Positions 54,396 to 64,000 of a stretch of 64,000 nt of DNA are shown piece by piece. Position numbers and translations under genes: made by a program. The notes beneath the pieces are model-generated. The model made no database searches. It saw only the letters and a program-made list of their open reading frames with translations, and had not been told where the DNA came from. This stretch comes from Cyrtodaria siliqua (lineage: Eukaryota > Mollusca > Bivalvia > Adapedonta > Hiatellidae), in assembly GCA_037043455.1 (NCBI GenBank), contig JAWPHD010000227.1, forward strand, positions 62,001 through 126,000. The letters run 5' to 3'. Position 1 is the first letter of the stretch, and every line of letters begins with the position of its first letter.

Positions 54396-55213
54396 AGCAA
54401 CGTCGTTAACCATTCGACACGGAGACTGAATGTCTAACAGTTTGCAAGTAACAAGACAGTGTGTTTTTAATGACTGAATCATTTCCAGGACAATTTGACG
54501 TTAGATATATCGACCCCAAAAACTCTCATCAAGGCAATGTACTAATGAAGTTTCAGGAGTGTTACACTTCCAAAGTTATCAAAAGGAATGCATATAAGGT
54601 ATGCATTCCTTTTGATAACTTTGGAAGTGTAACACTCCTGAAACTGAAACCATAATGGTGAACTTGAACTATGGCCTACTGACCCTAAAAGTAATAAGCT
54701 TCCCCCGTTTACCAAGGGCAAGGTACTTACAAAGTTTTATGAGTGTGGGTGTTATACTTCCATGGTTTATTCTTCAACAGAATTGAAGAATAGTTTCATG
54801 AGGGTGGGTGTTGTACTTCTGAAGCTATGACATAATTGTGTAATTGTTTACAGGCAGATGTTCGGACAACCCCATACCATAATACACTGGCAGTATAATA
54901 ATGAAGGCAAATTCCCAGCATGCAATCAATTATCAATATCTGGATTGATATTGATGACATTTGCCTATTTTTCTGGCACTTTGCCCAAAATGAAATGTTT
55001 ACATACTTACATGCTCGTTTTCCACATAAACTTAAGACAATACCATGGTACCTAATTTAGGAGATAGTTCTGAGTTGCTGGGACAATGAATAATACTCGT
55101 CTCTCGTTGGACATAATTTACATGTCATTCAATGTCATTCAATTTTCCACCAAGAATGGTTCCATAAAATATTTTCTGATTTTCTTTTCCATTTTAATAT
55201 GTAGGATTAGAAA
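54396..55213. other. Region around a perfect 46-bp inverted repeat
   Basis: No gene is called. It holds a perfect hairpin (54549-54645) and, to its right, looser repeats of GTTTCATGAGGGTGGGTGTT and GTTTTATGAGTGTGGGTGTT type (54734-54815), with a small hairpin TTCTTCAA/TTGAAGAA at 54770-54790. A plus-strand open stretch (54461-54655) runs through the hairpin and is not considered coding. Confidence 0.5.
54549..54645. repeat. Perfect 46-bp inverted repeat, 5-nt loop
   Basis: Left arm 54549-54594, loop TAAGG (54595-54599), right arm 54600-54645. Every base pairs. The arm contains AGTTTCAGGAGTGTTACACT and ends GGAATGCATA. The sequence resembles the neighbouring GTTTCATGAGGGTGGGTGTT repeats, so the hairpin may have arisen by snap-back copying of one unit. 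Confidence 0.93.
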
Positions 55214-55475
55214 GCGTCTCCGTGGCTGAGTGGTTAAAGGTGTTGCGTTGTAAACCTTCTCGCTTTCACTGCTGTGGGTTCGAATTCCACTGGGAGGAGG
55301 AAGTTCGACTTGTGAGTGAAGAAGTGTCGATTCTTACGGATGACGGGAGGTGTACAGTATAGGTTCTACCCAGGAAAAGTGGGTGGTCTGCGTCCACCAC
55401 AAAAAAATCGACCGTCATATACAACCATGCATGTGTTGAAAATGATGTAAAACACTATACAAACAAACAAATAGA
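55214..55475 (+). mobile_element. SINE-1, full length, tRNA-derived
   Basis: The tRNA-like head has box A TGGCTGAGTGGTT (55223-55235) and box B GGTTCGAATTCC (55277-55288), Ser/Leu-tRNA-like in layout. The body contains GTGTCGATTCTTACGGATGA, AAAGTGGGTGGTCTGCGTCC and CGACCGTCATATACAACC. It ends ACTATACAAACAAACAAA. A clear target duplication is not visible. Confidence 0.85.
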
Positions 55476-55716
55476 ACGCTGTTTTAAAGGATCCGTTTTT
55501 CTCAGCGTTTGTTACTGCATGGTATAATTGTACTTTTTGTTGGAATAACTGGACAATGATTCTTTTAATATGTTTATGTCAAAAGATTATTTGGTGTATC
55601 GTTGAAATATTTGTCCAGACTTCTCTGTTGCTCACTTTCATAATTCCTTTATTTATCAACGATATGCTGACACTCCATCTTTGTTTCTTTTCTCACCTGA
55701 AAGGAGAAGGATTATA
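55476..55716. other. Short spacer, no feature
   Basis: AT-rich sequence between SINE-1 and a family A left end. Confidence 0.4.
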
Positions 55717-58546
55717 ACAAGAGGTCAATGACCTTGAAGCTTTACTGACAAGTTTTGATAGCTAGATCAGCATTCCTGTAAAGTTTCATAAAAATCGGTA
55801 ACTGTGTAGTTTCAGGGATCAACATCATGTCATGCTGATCATTTTAGAAAAAGTCCCATATCAATATCATTAATCTTACAGTTTTTAAGAAGTAGGCCTA
55901 GTCGCTACAAACTTTTTTTTAGAAATCTATTTTTAGCCTTGGTGGCCAACTTGAATTCCCGGCCGACCTGAAATTTTTCTAGGATCAACTAGAGATCAAG
56001 TGCAACATTCCTCTGAAGTGTCACGAAAAACCGTCAAGTAGTTTCAGAGGAGTAGTCGCTACAAATATTTATTATATAAACTCTATATAAACAAAGATGT
56101 CCACTGGCGGTTAAGAAAAAGTCCCATATCAATATCACTTGTGGTTGTCAAGAAGTAGTCGCTACAAACTTTTTTCTAAAAAATCTATTATTAGCCGTGG
56201 CAGCAATATTGAATTCCCGACCAACCTGAAATGTTGCTAGGATAAATTAGACATCAAGAGCAACATTCCTGTGATTTTTCATGAAAATCCGTCGAGTAGA
56301 TTCAGAGGAGTAATTGCTAAATCTATTTTTAGATTTGGTGGCCATCTTGGATTTCACATCAACATGAATTTTTGCTAGGATCAACTAGACTTCATGGGCA
56401 ACATTTCTGTAAAGTTTCATGAAAATCCGTTAAGTAGTTTCAGAGGAGTAGTCGCTAAAAAAGTTAACAATACAAATTCTATGTAAACAAAGATGGCCAC
56501 TGTTGGCCATGTTTAATGTCGAATCAAACTAATTTTCGACAAGATTCAACACCATGTCATGCTGATCATTTTAGAAAAAGTCCATATCAATATCACTTAT
56601 AGTTTTCAAGCAGTAGTTGCTACAAACTTGTTTTAAAAAAATCTATTTCTAGCCGTGGTGGCCATCTTAAATTTCCGGCCGACCTGAAATATTGCTGGGA
56701 TCAATTAGACATCAAGAGCAACATTCCTGTGAAGTTTCATGAAAATCCGTCGAGTAGATTCAGAGGAGTATTGCTACAAATTTTTAATATATTAACTCTA
56801 TGTAAGCAAAGATGGCGGCTGGCGGCCATGTTTAATGTTGAATCAAAATAATTTACAACTAGGATCAACATCATGTCATGCTGACCATTTTAGAAAAAGT
56901 CCCATATCAATATCACTTATAATATTCAAGAAGTATGTTTTTTTTAATCTATTTTTAGCTATGGTGGCCATCTTGAAGTTACGGCCAGAAATTTTGCTAG
57001 GATCAACTAGACATCAAGAGCAACATTTCTGTGAAGTTTCATGAAAATCCGTCAAGTAGTTTCAGAGGAGTAGTCGCTACAAGTTTTTACTATATAACTC
57101 TATGTAAACTAAAATGGCCCCTGGCGGCCATGTTTAAAGTGGAATCAAAATAAATTTCGACATGGATCAACATCATCTCATGCTGATCATTTTAGAAAAA
57201 GTCCCATATAACGCTACAATTTTTTTTTTAATCTATGTTTAGCCGTGGCGGCCATCTTGAATTTTTGCTAGGATCAACTAGACATTAAGAGCAACATTCC
57301 TAGTTTTAGAGGAGTAGTTGCTAAATGTTTACAATACAAACTCTATGTCAACAAAGATGGCCACTGGCGGCCATCTTTAATGTTGAATCAAAATTATTTT
57401 CGACAAGATTCAAGATCATGTCATGCTGATCATTTTAGAAAAAGTCCCATATCAATATCTCTTATTGTTTTGAAGAAGTAGTCGCTACAAACTTATTTAT
57501 TTTAAATCTATTTTTAGCTGTGGTGGCCATCTTGAATTTCCGGCCGACCTGAAATTTTTCTAGGATCAACTAGACTTCAAGACCAACATTCCTGTGAAGT
57601 TTCATGAACATCCGTAAGTAGTTTCAGGAGTAGTGGCTACAAATTTTTACTATATAAACTCTATGTAAACATAGATGGCGGCTGGTGGCCATGTTTAATG
57701 TTGAATCAAAATAATTTACAACTAGGATCAACATCATGTCATGCCGATCATTTTAGGTCCCATATCAATATCACTTATAATTTTCAAGAAATATGTTGTT
57801 TTTTTAAAAATCTATTTTTAGTTATTGCGGCCATCTTGAATTTCCGGACGACCAGAAATTTTGCTAGGATCAACTAGACATCAAGAGCAACATTTTTGTG
57901 AAGTTTCATGAAAATCCGTCAAGTAGTTTCAGGAGAAGTCGCTACAAGTTTTACTATATAACTCTATGTAAACAAAGATGGCCCCTGGCGGCCATTGTTA
58001 ATGTGGAATCAAAATAAATTTTGACAAGGATCAATATCATGTCATGCTGATCATTTTAGAAAAAGTCCCATATCAATATCACTTACAGTTTTCAAGAAGT
58101 AATCGCTACAAGCTTGTCTTTTTAAATCTATGTTTACCCGTGGTGGCCATCTTGAATTTCCGGCCAACCTGAAATTTTGCTAGGATCAACTAGACATCAA
58201 GAGCAACATTCCTGTGATTTTTCAAGAAAATCCGTTAAGTAGTTTCAGAGGAGTAGTCGCTAAAAATGTTTACAATATAAACTCTTATCACTTATAGTTT
58301 TCAAGAAGTAGTCGCTACAAACTTGTTTTTTAAAATCTATTTTTAGCCATGGTGGCCATCTTGAATTTCCGGCCGACCTGAAATTTTGCTAGGATCAACT
58401 AGACATCAAGAGCAACATTCCTGTGAAGTTTCATGAAAATCGGACAAGTAGTTTCAGAGGAGTAGTCGCTACAAGAAAAAGTTTACAGTTGGACGGACAA
58501 CGGACGCCGCACCACCACATAAGCTCTGCTGATCAGTCGAGCTAAT
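55717..58546 (+). mobile_element. Family A element, longest and most diverged
   Basis: Left end ACAAGAGGTCAATGACCTTG then AGCTTTACTGA. About nine dimer units with many internal deletions follow, then a short GGACGGACAACGGACG tract and the right end AGCTCTGCTGATCAGTCGAGCT, whose two halves can pair directly. Unit divergence is higher than in the other copies, so it is probably the oldest insertion. Confidence 0.87.
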
Positions 58547-59194
58547 AACACTAAAAACTGAAGCATTTAAAACTTGTCCCCCTTCAATAAAATGTATGAA
58601 ACCTGTTATGAATTATTTTTAACTCGCATAAACACTCGATAAAATTAAAATAATTCATAACTCGCATCAATCTTATATGGTATGGGAACTGATTTAAGAT
58701 ACTCTTTATCACATAACATTACAGTCAAATGTGTAAAATATAACAAGATGAACATAAAACCACCACGACGTCTGACAATCTTTAGCTCCAAAATTTCATC
58801 TGACGTCATATAATCCTGTTGATTAGTGCCAAAATGTCATAACCTTATGTCGTTAACAACGTTGGAAATGAAATAGTTTGTGTTTTACTTCTTCGAAAAA
58901 GGGAATTTTACATCCACTTTTAGTTCCATGGCTAAATTTTATTTCATGAACATTTGTATGTTTATTTAAATCAATATCAAAACAATAGATTCTTACAATT
59001 CACACATTTCAATATCTGTGAAAAAGAAAAGAAAAAAGAAATAAGGTTTTATATTAGGACGTAGAAAAAATTGAACACATGCATTTATACCCAGGTCCCT
59101 GTAACGGTCAATTGTCTGGCAATAGATGTGCAATTATTCAATTCAGATTAACTTCATTTGCCTGTGAGGTCAAGCAAGGAGTAAAATTCAGTAG
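58547..59194. other. No recognisable feature
   Basis: AT-rich sequence. Local repeats of AATTCATAACTCGCAT type (58605-58670). No ORF, RNA or mobile-element end recognised. Confidence 0.45.
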
Positions 59195-59830
59195 CAGATT
59201 TAAATATGTGTTATGGTTCTTATGCTCTGTACTTCTTCTTACTTCTTTGATTATTGTGAGAATTTTCATTACAGTCCCATTAGTGTTTTTTGAGTTATGC
59301 TCCGGACAAGAACTCCAAGTATAAAATTACAAAGGGCAATCACTCTAATTTGAATGAAGACAGAGTTACAGTTCTTGCACTCTGCACTTCCTCTCATTAC
59401 CCTCTATCATTGTGCGAGGATTCATTGCAGTCCCATAAGATTACAAAGAACAATCACTCAAATTTGAATGAAGTTACAATTTTTCCACTCTGCACTTCCT
59501 CTCATTGCCTATATAATTATAGTATAAAATTACAAAGGGCAATAACTCTAATTGGAATGAACATAGTTACGGCTCTTGCACTCTGCACTTCCTCTCATTG
59601 CCCTCTATAATTGTTTGAAGTTTCACTGAAGCCTCATAAGCAGTTTTAAAGTTATACTCCGGACAAGAACTTTAAGTATAAAATTACTAAGGGCAATAAC
59701 TCTAAATTGAATGAAGACAGAGTTACGGTTCGCACATTCTGCACTTCCTCTCATTGCCTTTTATCATTGTGTGAAGTTTCATTGTAGTCCCATCCGTAGT
59801 TTTGAAGATATAAAAGTGGGAAGTACAGGA
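59195..59830 (+). repeat. Family I tandem repeat
   Basis: Four irregular units of about 130-190 bp with AAGGGCAATAACTCTAATT, GTTACGGTTCTTGCACTCTG, CACTTCCTCTCATTGCC and TGTGAAGTTTCATTG-type text. The last unit ends in AAGTGGGAAGTACAGGAGGATGGACAAAGCAGG-like sequence (59814-59847). It shares short motifs with families A-C (see findings). Confidence 0.82.
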
Positions 59831-59947
59831 GGATGGACAAAGCAGGGACTACCTAAAATTCCTGGTAGCAAAAAATATTTTGGAATTATTTGAATTGTTC
59901 CAAAATGTATTTGAACATTAACGCAATCCTGCTTCGGGCATGAATTA

Positions 59948-60427
59948 TCAACAAGACCTTGGTCTGAGGGTGTCCACCAACGGAACTTTCACAGTTACTG
60001 ATAAGCAGATGGCCTTGACCATGTCTGTGAAGAGCTGTGGTCGACGACTGAGCCAATCTACATCAGTATTCTTTTTGCCTGCTTTATAACATGCTGACAA
60101 GGCTGCAATCCAGCGATGACCTGTGGCGTCCAGCTTCGCTGTCGACATGACATATGTAAGGGGATTGTTGTCATTTAACACCTCGAACTCGGCACATCCA
60201 AAGAGTTAGTCGTGGAATTTATCTGTCACCGCCCATTTCAGTGCGAGAAACTCCAACTTGAGCGCTGGGTAATTGCGCTCGCTGACACAAAGTCCTCGGC
60301 TAGCATAGGCAATGACACGTTCAGCTCCACCTTTATTCTGCAGCAAAATGGCTCCGAGTCCAACACACACTTTAGCATCATCACAGAGAGATTGGGTACC
60401 GAAAAAGGTATGTGAATCTTGTATCAA
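59948..60427 (-). pseudogene. Ty3/gypsy-like RNase H fragment
   Basis: This minus-strand frame matches the RNase H domain of Ty3/gypsy LTR retrotransposons, which degrades the RNA of the replication hybrid. GLGAILLQ, RVIAYASRGL, ERNYPALKLEFLALKWAV and NNPLTYVMSTAKLDATGHRW appear in order, ending KAGKKNTDVDWLSRRP. There is an in-frame stop (TAA at 60208-60206) and a short deletion after ALSAC, so the copy is dead. No LTRs, integrase or gag are seen. An RT fragment of the same superfamily lies at 60945-61100 in the opposite orientation, so the two are not one intact element. Confidence 0.88.
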
Positions 60428-60944
60428 GCTTATATGTTGTATTGCGTGTTGTATTTTGTGTATTGCAGATATTGTGTGTTACTTTATAAATTTGTGAAAA
60501 TATGTGTTACTAATTGCTTGCCAGCGCTTAGATTAGTTTTACGTGCTATATACCGGTAGTTTAGTTTGTGCTTAAAGTTGACATTTGGGAGTGCGATATA
60601 TGCGCATCTATTGCATAGCATTTGAATTTACAGGATTGACAGAATGATAAACATTGTGGCTTATATTTGTCTAGATCTACTGAGACTTTTTGGGCAGACA
60701 AACATATTTGTTTGGCAAGGTCTCATTTCAGGGTTTATATTCTTGATATTACAGGATTTAAGACATTTAATGATTGATTTTCAGGGTTTATTGATTATAC
60801 TGGGAGTGTTTACAGGTATGGCCCAGTAGATCTGCACTTGAAGTGAGCTATAAATAGAAAAAAAAATCCTACTGTAGCTAGCAGAGTTGCATCTCTTTGA
60901 CAGTGCGTAATATTATTGTTTTTATGGTTAGTCTGTATTCCAAC
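60428..60944. other. No recognisable feature
   Basis: AT-rich sequence between two opposed retroelement fragments. Short plus-strand open stretches have no family resemblance. Confidence 0.45.
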
Positions 60945-61100
60945 GTTTGGATTATTATGGATTGAAATTGAAACCGTCGAAATGTGAACTCTTTAAAACA
61001 TCAGTTTCATACCTTGGACACATAATTTCCGAAGAAGGAATTGGGACTGATCCTGTAAAATTTTCTGCTATTTCAGATTGGCTTGTCCCGATGAATAAAA
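60945..61100 (+). pseudogene. Ty3/gypsy-like RT fragment
   Basis: About 50 codons with [20 protein letters not shown] followed by [20 protein letters not shown] match the C-terminal part of the Ty3/gypsy reverse transcriptase ('K-C-x-F ... V-x-Y-L-G-H-x-I-S-x-x-G-I'). The rest of pol is missing on both sides. It is probably a small truncated insertion. Confidence 0.85.
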
Positions 61101-61914
61101 TGTCAATTCCTAAAACTAAGTAACTATATGTCTTGCTATAACTTGCATAGTTTGCAACTCTGAAACTAAAAATAAAACAATTTTTCTTATTTAAAAGAAC
61201 AAATATATATAGAAATGGTCTACATCCAAATCACATCAAAACTTCTCAATCATACATAATGCGCCATACAGTAATTTTGTCAAATATGTATCTGCGTACA
61301 GATTTGTGTTCTGAAGCAGTAGCAAATTTTAAATGGTAACGCACCATACAGCCTAATATATTTTTAATCAGAATTTTGCTTATTTATAGCATAGTTTACA
61401 AGAAATTAGTAAGGTCATTTATATATCATCACAAAGTAAGTAATACAAGTTATTTTGCTTCGATCCGTGAAGAAACATGCCAGTAATGGTTCAAAACAGG
61501 TGGGACTCCTCTTTTTGATTTTAGATCGACAAAATTTGACATGCTTCAGCGATGATTTTTCAAAAGTAGTAAATATTTTTTACAAACTATGCAACCGAGT
61601 GTAAAACAATCATTTATCTAACTGTCAGCAAGTCACGTCGCATTAAGTAACGAGTAAAAATACTTTTCGGATGTCGACATGTCCGCCATCTTGGAAATAA
61701 CAACATCGGCTAGCCGTACAGTAGCCGTATAGGTTACAAGACACTGCTTAATAATTTCCTTACTGTTGCCTCCTGGACAATCATGTTTATTTCTATTTTG
61801 AACAGAAAATAAAGTGCATTTTCACATGTAATTTTTATATAGACTTTCATAATCGATCATCATAATTGGATGCCTAACTAACCGATGATCGGTTACAATC
61901 GATAAATCGATACA
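61101..61914. other. AT-rich sequence with a possible TE end
   Basis: No gene. ATCGATAAATCGATACATCACTA-type sequence at 61897-61920 looks like a transposon terminus, but no partner end was found on the left. Confidence 0.4.
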
Positions 61915-62260
61915 TCACTAGTTAAAGTTTTATGAAAAGGGGGCACAACTCGGCCAAAATGAAAGTACTTTTCAAGTTATGGCCAGTTATGAGCTTGGTT
62001 AAGTTGCAGCTTAAGTTTTATGAAAAAGGCAAAACTATTACAAAATGAAAGTCAAGAATTATTGGACATGGGTAACACTATTCTGTGTTGTAAGATGAAT
62101 ATATGTGTGAAGTTTCATGAACATAGGTCAAATACTTCTTAAGTTATGGCTAGTTATGATTCTGGTTAGGTTGCAGGTTAAAAGTTTTATTAAAGGGGGC
62201 ATAACTCAGTCAAAATGTAAATGTTAAGACTGACAGAGACTTTGACCCGGGGGTGAGTAA
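61915..62260 (-). repeat. Family J repeat, two to three units
   Basis: Copies of GTTTTATGAAAAGGGGGCA-type text with AACTC(G/A)G(C/T)CAAAATG recur near 61926, 62014 and 62185, with CAAGTTATGGCCAGTTATGA twice and GTGAAGTTTCATGAACATAG once. On the minus strand this overlaps the expected 3' UTR of the TRAF gene. AATAAA (complement of 62186-62191) lies about 145 nt past its stop codon and could serve as a poly(A) signal. Confidence 0.65.
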
Positions 62261-62335
62261 AATAGATTGCCATTTCAAGCTAAAGACAGTTTACATTTAC
62301 TAGAATGTAAAAGTATAGTGGTTAGAACTGTACCT

Positions 62336-63316
62336 TCAACTCAGTGAAGAAACTTTTATCCTGTCATCAGTGCCAGACAATGGTTCGTGAAGCTCATTGG
62401 TATCCACTGTCACCTTGATGAATATTGTGTCATCCTTCATAAAGCCGTTGGACGGGTTTGTCAGGCTTTCCAGTCTGATGAACAGTGGGCATCCACTTGC
62501 TATGTTCATGTCGGATGTAGGCCGTCGGAATGAAGAACTTGTCGGATCTGGTCGGAAAGAATCAAGCACATGTTCCCCACCATTCTGGTTGACCAGGCAA
62601 AACGAGACTCGCTGCTTGAATGGCCAGTTCTGTAAGGCATCATACTGACCCCTCATCACAACAAAGAACAGAGAAAGGTGTGAACCCTTCCCCATTCCAT
62701 CTCCATTGGGGTAGAGGCGTGCACACATCTTGAAACCTCGACGACTTGTGTAAAAGAATGGAGAGTAGATACTGATACTTCGACCATTGATAGCGTCTTG
62801 TTGTTTTTTGCTGAATTCTGTGACCTTCCAGATAAAGGTTCCATCATAGCTAGCTGACTCCAGGGACTGCACCCTCAACTCCAGCTCTGCAATAGCAATA
62901 TCTTTCAGTGCTAAGGTCCTCTCAAGTGTTCTCAATTTCTGTATGTTCTGCTCCACTGTTTCCTTTGTCTGTCTTCTTAACTGTTCAAACTTCTCCATAC
63001 CTCCTATTGTTTTATCTAACTCTCTGTGAAGAGCGGATGCAATTCCCTCAAATGTTCCCGTCTTCATTTCCAGTGCCTGACATCTGTCACTGACTGTGGT
63101 CTGGTGTAGCTCCACTGCTTGACGAATCTTCAGGTCGATGTTCTGGCCAAGAGGAAGACCATGATTGATCACGTCAACAAGCTGCCGTTCTATCGCAGCA
63201 GTTCTGTTTTCTGTTTCTTGTATCTGACCTTGTATTCTTGCTCCCAACTCATTGATGCTAGTACTTGTGTTGACAATGTTAGCAGTGGCTTCCCAGACAG
63301 TCAGTGAGTGTCCAGA
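62336..63316 (-). CDS. TRAF2/3/5-like adaptor, terminal exon
   Basis: The last exon of a TNF-receptor-associated factor, a cytoplasmic trimeric adaptor linking TNF-receptor or Toll-type receptors to NF-kB and kinase signalling. The exon gives 326 residues. Roughly residues 15-150 form a coiled coil with heptads (ERTLALKDIAIAELELRVQS). Residues 157-315 are a full TRAF-C/MATH domain: YDGTFIWKVTEF, YTSRRGFKMCARLYPNGDGM, HLSLFFVVMRGQYDALQNWP, PFKQRVSFCLVNQ, FRPDPTSSSFRRP, MNIASGCPLF and DDTIFIKVTVD. The stop is at 62336-62338. The acceptor is probably CCCCCTTCATGTCAG just above 63316, with a phase-0 start at SGHSLTVW. The RING and zinc-finger exons must lie beyond 64000. The mixture of TRAF2-like and TRAF3-like residues prevents a firmer name. 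No disruption is seen, so this is a live gene by appearance. Confidence 0.93.
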   Translation of the reverse strand, partial: SGHSLTVWEATANIVNTSTSINELGARIQGQIQETENRTAAIERQLVDVINHGLPLGQNIDLKIRQAVELHQTTVSDRCQALEMKTGTFEGIASALHRELDKTIGGMEKFEQLRRQTKETVEQNIQKLRTLERTLALKDIAIAELELRVQSLESASYDGTFIWKVTEFSKKQQDAINGRSISIYSPFFYTSRRGFKMCARLYPNGDGMGKGSHLSLFFVVMRGQYDALQNWPFKQRVSFCLVNQNGGEHVLDSFRPDPTSSSFRRPTSDMNIASGCPLFIRLESLTNPSNGFMKDDTIFIKVTVDTNELHEPLSGTDDRIKVSSLS

Positions 63317-64000
63317 CTGACATGAAGGGGGATGAGTTGCTGTTTAAGTATCCAGATACTTGCTCATACAGAATCTGAAAATTTAGCATTGAGAGTATGA
63401 GTTGAGGGCAGTGTCGAGTCAGAATGGTGTAGCTATCAGGCAAACATTTTATAACAAATGGCTTTTGAACTCTGACCTTGACTTTATATTTACTGATCAT
63501 TAATGCTATAGATAGTTCCACATTATATTTACTGGTGTGGTCATAATGCTATTGACATTTCCAACATTCAATTTCAAGATCCCCCTCTATTGTCAAAGGG
63601 TCAACTTCCCACCATGGCCATGTGCTCTACTGTTTTTATGTTGTTTGTGGGGGCTACATGTACTTTTCGTACAGGTGTAAATATCTATTGTACTTCTCAT
63701 TGTCCGAAATGCTGGTGGACAGATGGGAACTATCTATTTTTAATAAGTCTATATATTGATTATTTGGTAAAAAAATATTGGGAATGGCAATTTTTTGTGG
63801 CAAAAGAAGAGAAACTTTTGAACACAGCCTTTCACTTTGTCTGGAACCTTTATATTTATATATTGGTTAGTCACATGATTCCCCTCCATATCAACAACCT
63901 ACACAGTAAGTTTTGTCGCAAACAGCTCACTCCTAACAAAATTTATTCAGCGGAAACCATTTTTCTGTTTTTTAGCAACAGCAACTTTTACCTTGGCCCT
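63317..64000 (-). other. Probable intron of the TRAF gene
   Basis: Non-repeat AT-rich sequence upstream (minus strand) of the terminal exon. No exon with a fitting donor and TRAF zinc-finger pattern (C-x-C ... H-x3-C) is visible before the window ends. Confidence 0.55.

Noticed and set aside
54461..54655. 64-codon plus-strand reading frame
   Set aside because: Half of it is the two arms of a perfect inverted repeat. There is no family resemblance.

Overview
This is animal nuclear DNA, most likely from a bivalve mollusc (inference). The reasons are intron-split animal genes (a C-type lectin domain gene and a TRAF gene), eukaryotic mobile elements (non-LTR, DIRS-like and Ty3/gypsy retroelements, tRNA-derived SINEs, TIR elements), and dispersed elements with tandem-repeat cores that resemble the 'pearl' and Helentron/HINE-type repeats known from bivalves. 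I cannot name the species. No bacterial operon, rRNA, functional tRNA or CRISPR is visible.

Host genes occupy little of the window. Two consecutive exons of a C-type lectin-like domain (minus strand, 7557-7727 then 2413-2541) match in splice phase and are separated by a 5-kb intron filled with mobile elements. At the right edge, 62336-63316 (minus strand) is the terminal exon of a TRAF2/3/5-like signalling adaptor, with a coiled coil and a complete TRAF-C/MATH domain.

The rest is nested repeats. Letters A-J are local names. Families A (about 320-bp dimers), B and C (about 160 bp), D (about 130-150 bp, rich in TGACCT motifs) and E (129-bp G-rich units) have different unit sequences but one architecture: a left end reading ACAAGA(G), in A, B and E a subterminal sequence complementary to the right end, a tandem core, in most a GGACGGACGG-like tract, then a short hairpin and TAAAAA. 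Several copies are joined directly head to tail, as expected of rolling-circle elements. Other arrays are F (about 190 bp), G (about 360 bp, present in both orientations), H (about 170 bp), I (about 150 bp) and J.

The insertion history can be read in places. An R2-like, endonuclease-bearing non-LTR element (15150 to 11090, minus) sits in a family C array and is itself split by a 948-bp TIR element flanked by CATG. A 4.4-kb long-TIR element (26440-30845) flanked by AGTAT sits in array F and carries a dead jockey/CR1-like LINE. SINEs with clear target-site duplications sit in arrays G and B. A D-A-D composite splits array G.

The most unusual region is 47735-50985, a 3.3-kb satellite of about 48-bp units. 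Each unit carries a 15-nt micro-hairpin whose stem sequence varies between units while pairing is kept. It is my best candidate for an undescribed system.
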